From: Zoogloeaceae bacterium
Lineage (GTDB): Bacteria > Pseudomonadota > Gammaproteobacteria > Burkholderiales > Rhodocyclaceae
Length of the DNA stretch: 64,000 nt
Direction: 5' to 3'
Assembly: GCA_031287525.1 (NCBI GenBank)
Contig: JAITSU010000026.1
Location: forward strand, 1-64,000
Shown: one piece after another, positions 28,336-35,748 of the stretch
How the letters are laid out: the number at the start of each line of letters is the position of its first letter
Position numbering within the stretch: the stretch's first letter is position 1
The notes under the pieces: generated by a model
Databases searched by the model: none
The model's input: only the letters and a program-made list of their open reading frames with translations
Told to the model about the DNA's origin: nothing
Program-made: the position numbers and the translations under genes

Positions 28336-29691
28336 CTAACGTGACACCAGTAGCTTGGCAAGCAATTTTCTGTCGTGAGCAATAATCGGGGTGACGGGTC
28401 GCATATCGGTGGCTGTTAGATATTCATCTTTTTTCTGAAAAATTCGGGTGAGGTCGGTTTCCGCAACAACATGGCGATAATGGCATAAATCCCCCGCCTG
28501 TTTCAGCACGGTCTGCTCGTTTTTGATGTATTTAATGACTTCGCGGTAAGTCAGCATTCCCCGGTAAATACCTTGCGCGCTGACCACAAAAATATAGTCC
28601 CGGTTACGCACAGCATTAAGGAGCGTACTGAAGTCCGCATGTTCGTCAACAATATCTGTTTCCGTAACTTCAGAAATGGCCAATCTGGATTGCCCAGTCA
28701 CGAAAAACTCGACAGGAATTCTATTGGTTTGTCCTGCCCAGCAATGGACACGCGGATCTTTCAAAACTTCTGTGCGTAACTCCTTGAAGAAATCGTGCTG
28801 CGGATGCCGGGGGTTGAGCAGGTCTTTACTGAAATAGGTTTTTTCATCCATGGTTCCCCAAGAATAAATATTCTCCAGTTGTACAGCGTCAAAACCAAGT
28901 TTGAAACAGGTTTCGGTAAAGGCGGGCATTTCCATGAAATTTAATTCCTGAACCACCATGATCGCCTCTAATCGATTGATATGACCGGAACGGCGCAATT
29001 CTGACATGAAACGCAGATTTTTCTGCAACTGCCTGAAATTTCCACCGCGTCTTAACCTGGCATAAACATGGGGATTGAACGAGTCGATGGAAACGCGCAT
29101 GATAATATGAGATTTTGCAAGATGCTCAATACGTTTCCATATTTTGGGTACAAAGCAGGTTCCGTTTGTCTCGAAACTGATTTTCGCGTCCGGACGTTCA
29201 GGGCGCAGGTTTTCAAGGAGTCTCATGCAATCCTTGCTGAAAAAAGGATCGCCGTGTCCGGTGACGTTCAGATAATGCAGATTGTTCAAATGCGGCGCAA
29301 GCTCCAAATAGGCTTTCTCGAACATTTCCCGCACTTCCGACCATACCCTGATAATGGGCTTAGGGCGGCAGGATGGGCAGGAAAGATTGCATTGATAATC
29401 ATAGGCAAGATTAAAACGATCCGGGAAAGGCAAGATGAATTCTTCCAGCGTTTTATCTGATACGTCCGGCAAGGTGTTGTTCATCAGCGATGGGCAAACT
29501 TCCTTGCGACAATAGCGATACGAGCCATCCAGAATGGAACGGCGGATTTCCTGTGCAGCTTCTCCGTTCCAAACTTTCTCCAATCCTTCCGTGATATAGC
29601 CGATGGGTTTACTGTTCAACCAGCTGCAAAAATGAATTTGCCCTCCTGAATCCACATATATTTCACGAAATGGCTTGTCGCAATACTTCAT
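28336..29691 (-). CDS. Radical SAM protein with N-terminal SPASM-like and C-terminal CBS-like regions
   Basis: The radical SAM core carries C101-x3-C105-x2-C108, which should bind the SAM-cleaving [4Fe-4S] cluster. Before it, a SPASM-like stretch (about 4-70) has cysteines C4, C22, C61 and C66 and the phrase EKVWNGEAAQEIRRSILDG usually found C-terminally in such enzymes. After the barrel, residues about 345-451 look like a CBS pair (ADFSTLLNAVRNRDYIFVV and TATDMRPVTPIIAHDRKLL). The ATG at 29691 has GGAG six bases upstream; a GTG at 29703 is less likely. The substrate is unknown; within the operon a sugar or sugar-peptide modification seems likely. Confidence 0.8.
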   Translation of the reverse strand: MKYCDKPFREIYVDSGGQIHFCSWLNSKPIGYITEGLEKVWNGEAAQEIRRSILDGSYRYCRKEVCPSLMNNTLPDVSDKTLEEFILPFPDRFNLAYDYQCNLSCPSCRPKPIIRVWSEVREMFEKAYLELAPHLNNLHYLNVTGHGDPFFSKDCMRLLENLRPERPDAKISFETNGTCFVPKIWKRIEHLAKSHIIMRVSIDSFNPHVYARLRRGGNFRQLQKNLRFMSELRRSGHINRLEAIMVVQELNFMEMPAFTETCFKLGFDAVQLENIYSWGTMDEKTYFSKDLLNPRHPQHDFFKELRTEVLKDPRVHCWAGQTNRIPVEFFVTGQSRLAISEVTETDIVDEHADFSTLLNAVRNRDYIFVVSAQGIYRGMLTYREVIKYIKNEQTVLKQAGDLCHYRHVVAETDLTRIFQKKDEYLTATDMRPVTPIIAHDRKLLAKLLVSR

Positions 29692-29709
29692 TGGCTTCTC
29701 CACAAAAAA

Positions 29710-31845
29710 TTACCACGTCGAATGAGCATCACCGGTGTTTCGCTCTCCGGGTCTGCCCAGCGTGGATTTCCCATTCAACACCCGCAACACTTCATCCGCG
29801 ATCCGGCGCATTTCTCCTTTGCCATAACGGTGATCGCAAGGTAGACAAAACAGTTGTTTCAACAGTTTGCTTTCCGCGTCGGCTACCTTTTCTACCGAGG
29901 AAATTTTTTCTCTTGTGGTCGAAGGCAACCAAAAGCGCGGACAGACGATCCCTTGCCGGGTCAGCGCGGTCGCCATGAATTCCCATGAGATGTGTCCGGG
30001 AAGCCGCAAGGGGAAGACAATCGGGGCAAAAGCGGGGCTTCGTTCCGACCACAGCGCCCATTCGCGCAGACGGTCGTGCAGGGCGCTGTAATTTTCCTTG
30101 CGTCTGGTAACAACGGAGTCCAGGGGAATACGGCGCAGCAAGCTCGCGGTCAGGCGGCTCATCTCACCTCCCGGCAAGGGGGATTCCTGCGCGATTTTGG
30201 CTTCCCGCAGGAAGATGCTGTTGTCAATTACCGGGGATTCAAAACGCTCCAGAAGCACATCACGCCGCTTTTTACTGAAAGGTATTTCCGCTGCGGACGG
30301 CGCGGGACGCAGGGTGGCGATGCCTTTTCCCGCTTTCCCCGCCAGAATGCCGCCATCCGGTACACCCAGTACTTCCGCCGGACTGTAGAGCGTGGTGTTG
30401 GCTTGCGATTCCACGCCCGTACAAAGCGCCTGCGAGCGGTCTTCGAGCCAGAAAATATCGGTACGCGCCGCCAGCGCGCCGCAAAGTTCCGGCGCGGGGG
30501 GGCGTCCCAGCCAGGAAAGCGTCAGCACTCCTTCTCCCGGTAGTATCTGCCGCACAAAGTCGATGGGCGGAGAAAAGCTGTCCCCGACAGGATAAAATTT
30601 GCATGCCACCAATCGGCTTAACAGGGCGATGTAGTTCGCTGGCGCAATAACCGGCAGCCAGACACAGGTAATGGCGTTGCCCCACAGCCAGGCGGCCAGC
30701 GCTGCGGAAGGGCTGGCGAAACAAGCGGTTTCGTGATTTTGTGTCCAGCCTTCCCATACACTCCCCATGGTTTCCGGCACGGCGTCCAGATCGAGTTCCA
30801 TAAAGCCGCCCAAAACGGGAAGGCCGGGGACGACCTCGTCATGTGCAGCGGAGGAGGGAGTACTGCTCCAGGGCGGGGCGAATTCAGCATTTTCCGGGAA
30901 AGCCAGACGCGCCGCGTCCAGCAGCGGGGCGTTTCCCTTGATTGAGTCGAGAAAATAATCCTGATAGTTCTGAATAATTATGCGTAATTTCTCGATCTGC
31001 CCGGTTTCCAGGCAGTTGGCGACCATGCCGCGCAGGGCGAGCAGAATGCGCTCCCGGATTTGCAGATGAAAGCGACCGGAGAAAAACTGGTCCATTTCCC
31101 TGTAATAGTGCAGCCAGCACCTGCCCTCTTTCTGGAAAAAAAGACCTTTATCGACTGTTTGTAACCAGGAATATCCGGTGCTGTTTCTGCGCCAGACGCT
31201 CATGGCTTCGTCGAAGTATTTTATTTTTCCTTCCACGGCGTGCAGCATCAGAATAAAATGATCAACTGTCATGTTATACCGAAACCAGTGCGGCAAGCCA
31301 TCGCGAAAACGCCAGCGATAAACCGTGGAGGCGGTCTGGAAATAATAGTTCGCAATGGCTTCGTCCGCGTAAAATATGCCTTGCCGTATTCTTTCATCGT
31401 CGGAGACGATATTTTTATAAATATACTGTTTTTTTTCATCGCCTGGACGATCCTCGAACAGTAATTCCACCTTGTGACAGCAGACGGAAAAATCCGGGTT
31501 TTCTTCAAGAAAACGCACCTGTTTTTCCAGTTTATGGGGTACTGTCCAGAAGTCGTCTCCCTCACAAAATGCCAGATATTTACTGCGGATTTTCTGAAAA
31601 CCTTCCATGAAATTTTTTGCGCCAGTCGTGTTGACCGGCTGTTGTGAAACAACGATATTTTTATGTTTTTTTGCCCATTTTTTGATGATTTCCTGCGTGC
31701 CATCGGTAGAACAATCATCGCAAATGATGAGTTCAAAAGGAAAAGATGTTTCCTGGGAAAGGCAGCTTTCCATCGCCTGTTCAATAAAAGGCGCATGGTT
31801 GTAAGTTGGCATGAAAATACTGACCAGCGCTTGTTCTTTTTTCAT
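29710..31845 (-). CDS. Fusion: GT2 glycosyltransferase plus DegT-like domain lacking the PLP lysine
   Basis: A 711-residue two-part protein. Residues 1 to about 250 form a GT-A glycosyltransferase (VSIFMPTYNHAPFIEQAM, CDDCSTDGT, and the donor-binding CEGDDFW), followed by helices. From about 345 the sequence resembles the DegT/DnrJ fold: FYPVGDSFSPP, a WLEDRSQAL segment where the aspartate/glutamine pair of the PLP site sits, LYSPAEVLGVPDGG and the closing LPCDHRYGKGEMRRIADEVL. In relatives the loop reads SPRKFxG with lysine; here it is SPAEVLG, so the Schiff-base lysine seems lost. AAGGAG precedes the ATG. Confidence 0.8.
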   Translation of the reverse strand: MKKEQALVSIFMPTYNHAPFIEQAMESCLSQETSFPFELIICDDCSTDGTQEIIKKWAKKHKNIVVSQQPVNTTGAKNFMEGFQKIRSKYLAFCEGDDFWTVPHKLEKQVRFLEENPDFSVCCHKVELLFEDRPGDEKKQYIYKNIVSDDERIRQGIFYADEAIANYYFQTASTVYRWRFRDGLPHWFRYNMTVDHFILMLHAVEGKIKYFDEAMSVWRRNSTGYSWLQTVDKGLFFQKEGRCWLHYYREMDQFFSGRFHLQIRERILLALRGMVANCLETGQIEKLRIIIQNYQDYFLDSIKGNAPLLDAARLAFPENAEFAPPWSSTPSSAAHDEVVPGLPVLGGFMELDLDAVPETMGSVWEGWTQNHETACFASPSAALAAWLWGNAITCVWLPVIAPANYIALLSRLVACKFYPVGDSFSPPIDFVRQILPGEGVLTLSWLGRPPAPELCGALAARTDIFWLEDRSQALCTGVESQANTTLYSPAEVLGVPDGGILAGKAGKGIATLRPAPSAAEIPFSKKRRDVLLERFESPVIDNSIFLREAKIAQESPLPGGEMSRLTASLLRRIPLDSVVTRRKENYSALHDRLREWALWSERSPAFAPIVFPLRLPGHISWEFMATALTRQGIVCPRFWLPSTTREKISSVEKVADAESKLLKQLFCLPCDHRYGKGEMRRIADEVLRVLNGKSTLGRPGERNTGDAHSTW

Positions 31846-31884
31846 GATAATCTCCTTGGTTCAAAAATGAGAATTCCGGGAGCT

Positions 31885-32589
31885 TTAATCCCGGTGTTTA
31901 TAAGTTCCAAGCCAGCTTGCCAATGTCCCCAAACGACCTCCGGAAATAGCGAACAATCCAGCCAAGAGGATATTGACCATCAGAATCATCGTTTCCCGGA
32001 TACCTCCATTGAGGGGGTAGTAGTGCCGGTTTGTTCTGGTGCACCATCTATCCCTGAAGAAGCGAATGTCTTCCAGAATCAATCGGTTGCTCATCCTGAG
32101 CGAAGCCGGGGCGTTGATGATTCCAAACATCATTCCAAGACTTTGAGGGGTATAAGGGCGAATATGCGTAAAATCATACCAGAACCGTGTTCCGGGCATG
32201 GGGGTTATAATAATCAGTCGCCCGTCCTCTTTCAGCATTGGCAGGTAATGATCCATAAAATTCACCAGAGCTTCAGCCTGCATATGTTCAATGATATGTG
32301 ACATTAACAAGATGTCGTACTTCCTCTCCCCCGGTAACGTATCCGGGAGGAAAACTTCATATCCGTCACGACACAAATCCTCCACTTGTTGAGGATTCAT
32401 ATCTACCCCTGTAAGCGAAGAACAAGACTCGCGTAACAGGCGCAGATATTTTCCATCGCCACAGCCAATATCCAATACGCTTTTCCCTTTGAAAGGTGAG
32501 TCGAAAAGATGGCTTAAATATTTTTCTTCCAGTTTTTGATAATGCGTATGGGAGAACAATTTTTGTATTTGATTCATAAGGCTTTTCAT
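31885..32589 (-). CDS. Class I SAM-dependent methyltransferase
   Basis: Predicted small-molecule or sugar methyltransferase of 234 residues. The SAM loop is VLDIGCGDGKYLRLL (about 38-52), the ribose-binding acid is in LTGVDMNPQQV, and the motif DILLMSHIIEHM follows (class I, Methyltransf_11/23-like). The C-terminal part (about 195-215) has a hydrophobic stretch that may contact the membrane. The ATG overlaps the stop of the ATP-grasp/HAD gene (ATGA). The target is unknown. Confidence 0.85.
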   Translation of the reverse strand: MKSLMNQIQKLFSHTHYQKLEEKYLSHLFDSPFKGKSVLDIGCGDGKYLRLLRESCSSLTGVDMNPQQVEDLCRDGYEVFLPDTLPGERKYDILLMSHIIEHMQAEALVNFMDHYLPMLKEDGRLIIITPMPGTRFWYDFTHIRPYTPQSLGMMFGIINAPASLRMSNRLILEDIRFFRDRWCTRTNRHYYPLNGGIRETMILMVNILLAGLFAISGGRLGTLASWLGTYKHRD

Positions 32590-33869
32590 AGCAAAGCCTC
32601 CACGGCATCTACGTCAAAAACAGGGATTCCAGTTTGTAGCAAAACGGCCTCCCGTTCGCAAAACAGGTTGTCAATAAAAACGGCGTTTTTATCGTCGATA
32701 AAATCGGCTTTGTTCGTGCCTTCCGGCAGATGGACAATTTTATCAAAAAGTTCCGGCGCAATCCTGAATTTTTTCATATCTTCACGCAGATTGCCGGGAT
32801 GACGGCTCAACATGACCAGCCGTTTGCCCTGATTGAGGCAGGCATACAGGAATTGCATCAGCAGGGTATTGACCCTGCCGTCCACAATCAGGGTGTCGTC
32901 ATAATCCACGTACACGGTTTGATAGGCGCAGTCGAGGACGTAGCGGCTTTCAAGGCGGCGGCGCAGGGTGAGCCGCATATCGTTTTTCAGGATGCGCACC
33001 TCCATGCCCAGCGCGTCGTAGGCGGCAAGCAATGGGAAATTGACGCCCAGTTGGCGATAAACGCTCATGGTGCCTGCGGCGCGACAGGAGGCTTCCATGA
33101 GTTTGGGCTGCCCCTGGGCATCTTCCCTGGTCTGGAAAAACCAAAGTCCGCGCGGTTTCAGTACGGAATTCAGGGTTGTGGCAATTTGCGCTATCGCGGG
33201 GTCAAGTGGAAGCGCGCGGGAAACAAAGGCAATGCCCATTTTCACCACGTCGCGGCTGCGCGGGCCGACAAACAATAATTCGCCATGCCGGTTGGTGAAG
33301 CAATCTACGGTTAACTCCTGTCCGGGCAGATATTCGCAGATTACCGGTTCTGGGGTTTGCGCCAGAGCGCGTACCAGTTCATCTGCATTGTTCGGGCGTG
33401 TACAGCCTACGCCACCTTGGCCTTTGTCCGGCTTGACGAACACAGGCCAATTGTTCACTTCTGCCGGGTTTGTATAGGTCAGAGGGCAAAATGGTTCAGC
33501 ACGCAGTGCGGCGTAAAGCTTGCTTTTTTCACGACAAAGCCGCGCGCAGGCAAGGTCGGAGCCGATGATTCGCGCATTCAGGCTTTCGCTGTATTCTGCC
33601 AGATACAGGGCTACGTCATCATGGGTGGGGAAAATCAAGTCAATTTCGTTCTCCGCGAGAAAGCGGTTGAAGACCGGCAGAAAATCGCTGTCGCCGATAT
33701 TCGGGAGATCATCCCGGTAATGGGGGAAAAGCAGGTTGCCAAAACCGGGGCGGCTGGACGCGCCCCAGACGGCAAAGCGTGTGGAATAACGGAGCGCCTG
33801 AAAAAGCTCGAAAGCGTTTTCTGCCTCGCCGGGGAAAATGAGGATGTTTGTTTTACGCTGCTTGTTCAT
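32586..33869 (-). CDS. ATP-grasp ligase fused to a HAD-like phosphatase domain
   Basis: A 427-residue two-domain protein. The N-terminal part (to about 310) is ATP-grasp of the carbamoyl-phosphate synthase type: pre-ATP-grasp Rossmann region, FVKPDKGQGGVGCTRP loop, ICEYLPGQELTVDCFT and the LMEASCRAAGT metal region. The C-terminal part (about 325-427) looks HAD-like, with DYDDTL as the nucleophile motif and a late IDNLFCEREA acid motif. The ATG at 33869 has AGGAAAG upstream and overlaps the wbqC-like gene by 17 bases; an earlier ATG (33893) lacks that site. A role in joining an amino acid or acyl group to an amino sugar is inference. Confidence 0.82.
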   Translation of the reverse strand: MNKQRKTNILIFPGEAENAFELFQALRYSTRFAVWGASSRPGFGNLLFPHYRDDLPNIGDSDFLPVFNRFLAENEIDLIFPTHDDVALYLAEYSESLNARIIGSDLACARLCREKSKLYAALRAEPFCPLTYTNPAEVNNWPVFVKPDKGQGGVGCTRPNNADELVRALAQTPEPVICEYLPGQELTVDCFTNRHGELLFVGPRSRDVVKMGIAFVSRALPLDPAIAQIATTLNSVLKPRGLWFFQTREDAQGQPKLMEASCRAAGTMSVYRQLGVNFPLLAAYDALGMEVRILKNDMRLTLRRRLESRYVLDCAYQTVYVDYDDTLIVDGRVNTLLMQFLYACLNQGKRLVMLSRHPGNLREDMKKFRIAPELFDKIVHLPEGTNKADFIDDKNAVFIDNLFCEREAVLLQTGIPVFDVDAVEALL

Positions 33870-34584
33870 TTTCTTTCCTGCTAAAACAAACATTGTTCAA
33901 ATATTTTTTGACCTCAGTGAAGCTATTCCACATCAGGACATCGAGAATGGAAAGATGGGGTTCAAAGGTATAAGGCGCGCAATTGTAGCTCAGTTGATTC
34001 ATTGCAGTGAAAGTGAGCGAGATACCTGCCGTCTGCCATTCCTCCGGGCGGTAGATGGCATGACCGCCAGGGGGGTTCAGGTAGGCGTCGACGCCCAGCT
34101 GAGCCGCAATATGTAGCGTCCGCTGACCGGCATGTTTGTCGTCAAGCGCCAATCCGAGATGCGAGCAACGCTCCGGCGCAAAATAAATTTCCAGTCGCTC
34201 GGCGGTCGCGCAAAGCGTGTTCAGATTCAAATCGACCAGCATGTCCTTGTTCGGACGGGCAAAACTGTCACATACAAGGTCAATGACCTGTTGAAAATAT
34301 GGGGCGTGTTTTTGGTAATGTTGTAATTGCGCGAGCAATTTATGTTCAGCTTCAGAACGGTTAACCAGACGAATTTCCTGTATCGTCGCGTCACGCGGTG
34401 ATTTTTGCACGGGAATGCTGAAATATTGCCATCCTTCGACAGGATGCAAAATACGATTCCGGTTCATCCAACTGCGTCTGACATATTGAACGTCATCAAG
34501 CGCAATCCAGCGGTCGACCTGTGCCATCAGTTCAAAATAGCCGATGTAGGGAAAGGGATAGGGTTGCATGGCAGCGAGTTTCAT
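33853..34584 (-). CDS. WbqC-family protein
   Basis: A 243-residue member of the WbqC family, which is common in O-antigen and other glycan clusters next to DegT aminotransferases; its biochemical role is not settled. The family start MQPYPFPYIGYFELMAQVDRWIALDDVQY is clear, followed by the NRI..P.G..Y.SIPV segment, LDDKHAGQRTLHIAAQLG and YLNPPGGHAIY. The ATG at 34584 overlaps the aminotransferase stop (ATGA). Its presence supports amino-sugar chemistry in this operon. Confidence 0.9.
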   Translation of the reverse strand: MKLAAMQPYPFPYIGYFELMAQVDRWIALDDVQYVRRSWMNRNRILHPVEGWQYFSIPVQKSPRDATIQEIRLVNRSEAEHKLLAQLQHYQKHAPYFQQVIDLVCDSFARPNKDMLVDLNLNTLCATAERLEIYFAPERCSHLGLALDDKHAGQRTLHIAAQLGVDAYLNPPGGHAIYRPEEWQTAGISLTFTAMNQLSYNCAPYTFEPHLSILDVLMWNSFTEVKKYLNNVCFSRKENEQAA

Positions 34585-35693
34585 ATCGACTGTCCGCTTA
34601 TCTTTTGACGGATGATTTCTGCAATCCTGCCAATCATCGCTTCATCCACCGCCATACCGGTCGGTAGCACAATGACTTTCTCCGCTATTTTTACCGTTTC
34701 CGGCAACAACAAAGCGGCATGGGGGAAAAGGTCACGATAGGGCTGCATGGCGTGTACGCCCGGCCAGAAGTATTTGCGGGCGAGGACGTTGTTCTGGTGC
34801 AGCGCCGCGATGATTTCATCCCGGCTGGCCTTGTTTCCTTCCTGAATTTCCAGCACGACATACTGGTAGTTGCGACTGCTGTTTTCGTCATGCGCCAGCA
34901 GCCGGACATCGGGCACATCAGAGAGCGCCCTGGCGTAGGCTTGATAATTGCGCTGATTGACAGCGAAGATGTCATCCAGGCTTTCGAGATTGGTGAGACC
35001 AAAAGCGGCGCAAATTTCTGTCATTTTGCCGTTGGTGCCGGGATAAATTACGTTGTCGTTGCCGTGAAACCCGAAATTCCGCATCAGGCGCATTTTTTCG
35101 GCGAGTTCGTCGTCATGGGTAATGACCGCGCCGCCTTCCATGGTGTTAAAGGTCTTGGTGGCGTGAAAGCTGAAGACTTCGCAGATTCCAAAATTGCCGA
35201 TTGAGCGTCCTTGATACAGATTGCCAAAAGCGTGGGCGGCGTCGAACATGAGTTTTAGCCCATGTTCATCCGCGATGGCTTGCAAGTCTTCTATTGGCGC
35301 GGGGCGTCCCCAGAGGTGGACGCCGATGATGCCGGTGGTGCGCGAGGTGATCATGTCGCGCACGGCAGCAGGGGAAAGGTTGTGGGTTGTCGGGTCGATG
35401 TCGGCGAATACGGGGGTGATGCCTTGCCAATGGAGGGCGTGCGCGGTGGCGATGAAAGTCCACGAGGGTATGATGACTTCGCCGGAAAGCCCCAGGGCGC
35501 GGATGGCGATTTCCAGCGCGAGGGTGCCATTGGTGATGGCAACACAGTGTTTGACGCCGAGGCGGGCGGCAATACGCTCTTCCAGTTCGCGCACCATTTG
35601 CCCATTATTGGTAAGCCAGCAATTATCAAGAATTTGCCCTGCGCGACGCAAAAAACTATCCCGATTACCGATGTTGGGGCGTCCGACATGCAA
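34581..35693 (-). CDS. DegT/DnrJ/EryC1 sugar aminotransferase, start region interrupted by a C16 tract
   Basis: PLP-dependent sugar aminotransferase that would convert a keto-sugar nucleotide to an amino sugar. The readable frame from a TTG at 35693 encodes 370 residues: RPNIGNRDSFL, WLTNNG, the FDAAHAFG motif and the PLP lysine K180 in FSFHATKTFNTMEGG. The TTG has no ribosome site. The expected start is the ATG at 35752, overlapping the upstream stop as ATGA like its neighbours. From it, the 16-C run (35742-35727) shifts the frame and translation stops at TAA (35716-35714) after 12 codons. With 14 or 17 C the ATG would be in frame, encoding MTMTPPPP(P)AKAIIPAFPSPL before HVGRPNIG. Confidence 0.92.
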   Translation of the reverse strand: MHVGRPNIGNRDSFLRRAGQILDNCWLTNNGQMVRELEERIAARLGVKHCVAITNGTLALEIAIRALGLSGEVIIPSWTFIATAHALHWQGITPVFADIDPTTHNLSPAAVRDMITSRTTGIIGVHLWGRPAPIEDLQAIADEHGLKLMFDAAHAFGNLYQGRSIGNFGICEVFSFHATKTFNTMEGGAVITHDDELAEKMRLMRNFGFHGNDNVIYPGTNGKMTEICAAFGLTNLESLDDIFAVNQRNYQAYARALSDVPDVRLLAHDENSSRNYQYVVLEIQEGNKASRDEIIAALHQNNVLARKYFWPGVHAMQPYRDLFPHAALLLPETVKIAEKVIVLPTGMAVDEAMIGRIAEIIRQKISGQSI

Positions 35694-35726
35694 AGGGGAA
35701 GGAAAGGCGGGGATTATCGCTTTTGC

Positions 35727-35742
35727 GGGGGGGGGGGGGGGG
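35727..35742. repeat. Homopolymer of 16 G/C at the aminotransferase 5' end (phase-variation candidate)
   Basis: Sixteen G on the plus strand, 16 C on the coding minus strand, ten bases after the ATG at 35752. Such tracts change length by slipped-strand mispairing. At 16 the ATG frame is closed; at 14 or 17 it is open into the aminotransferase. It is the longest homopolymer I noticed in the window. Sequencing or assembly error in the run length is possible. Confidence 0.85.
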
Positions 35743-35748
35743 TCATTG

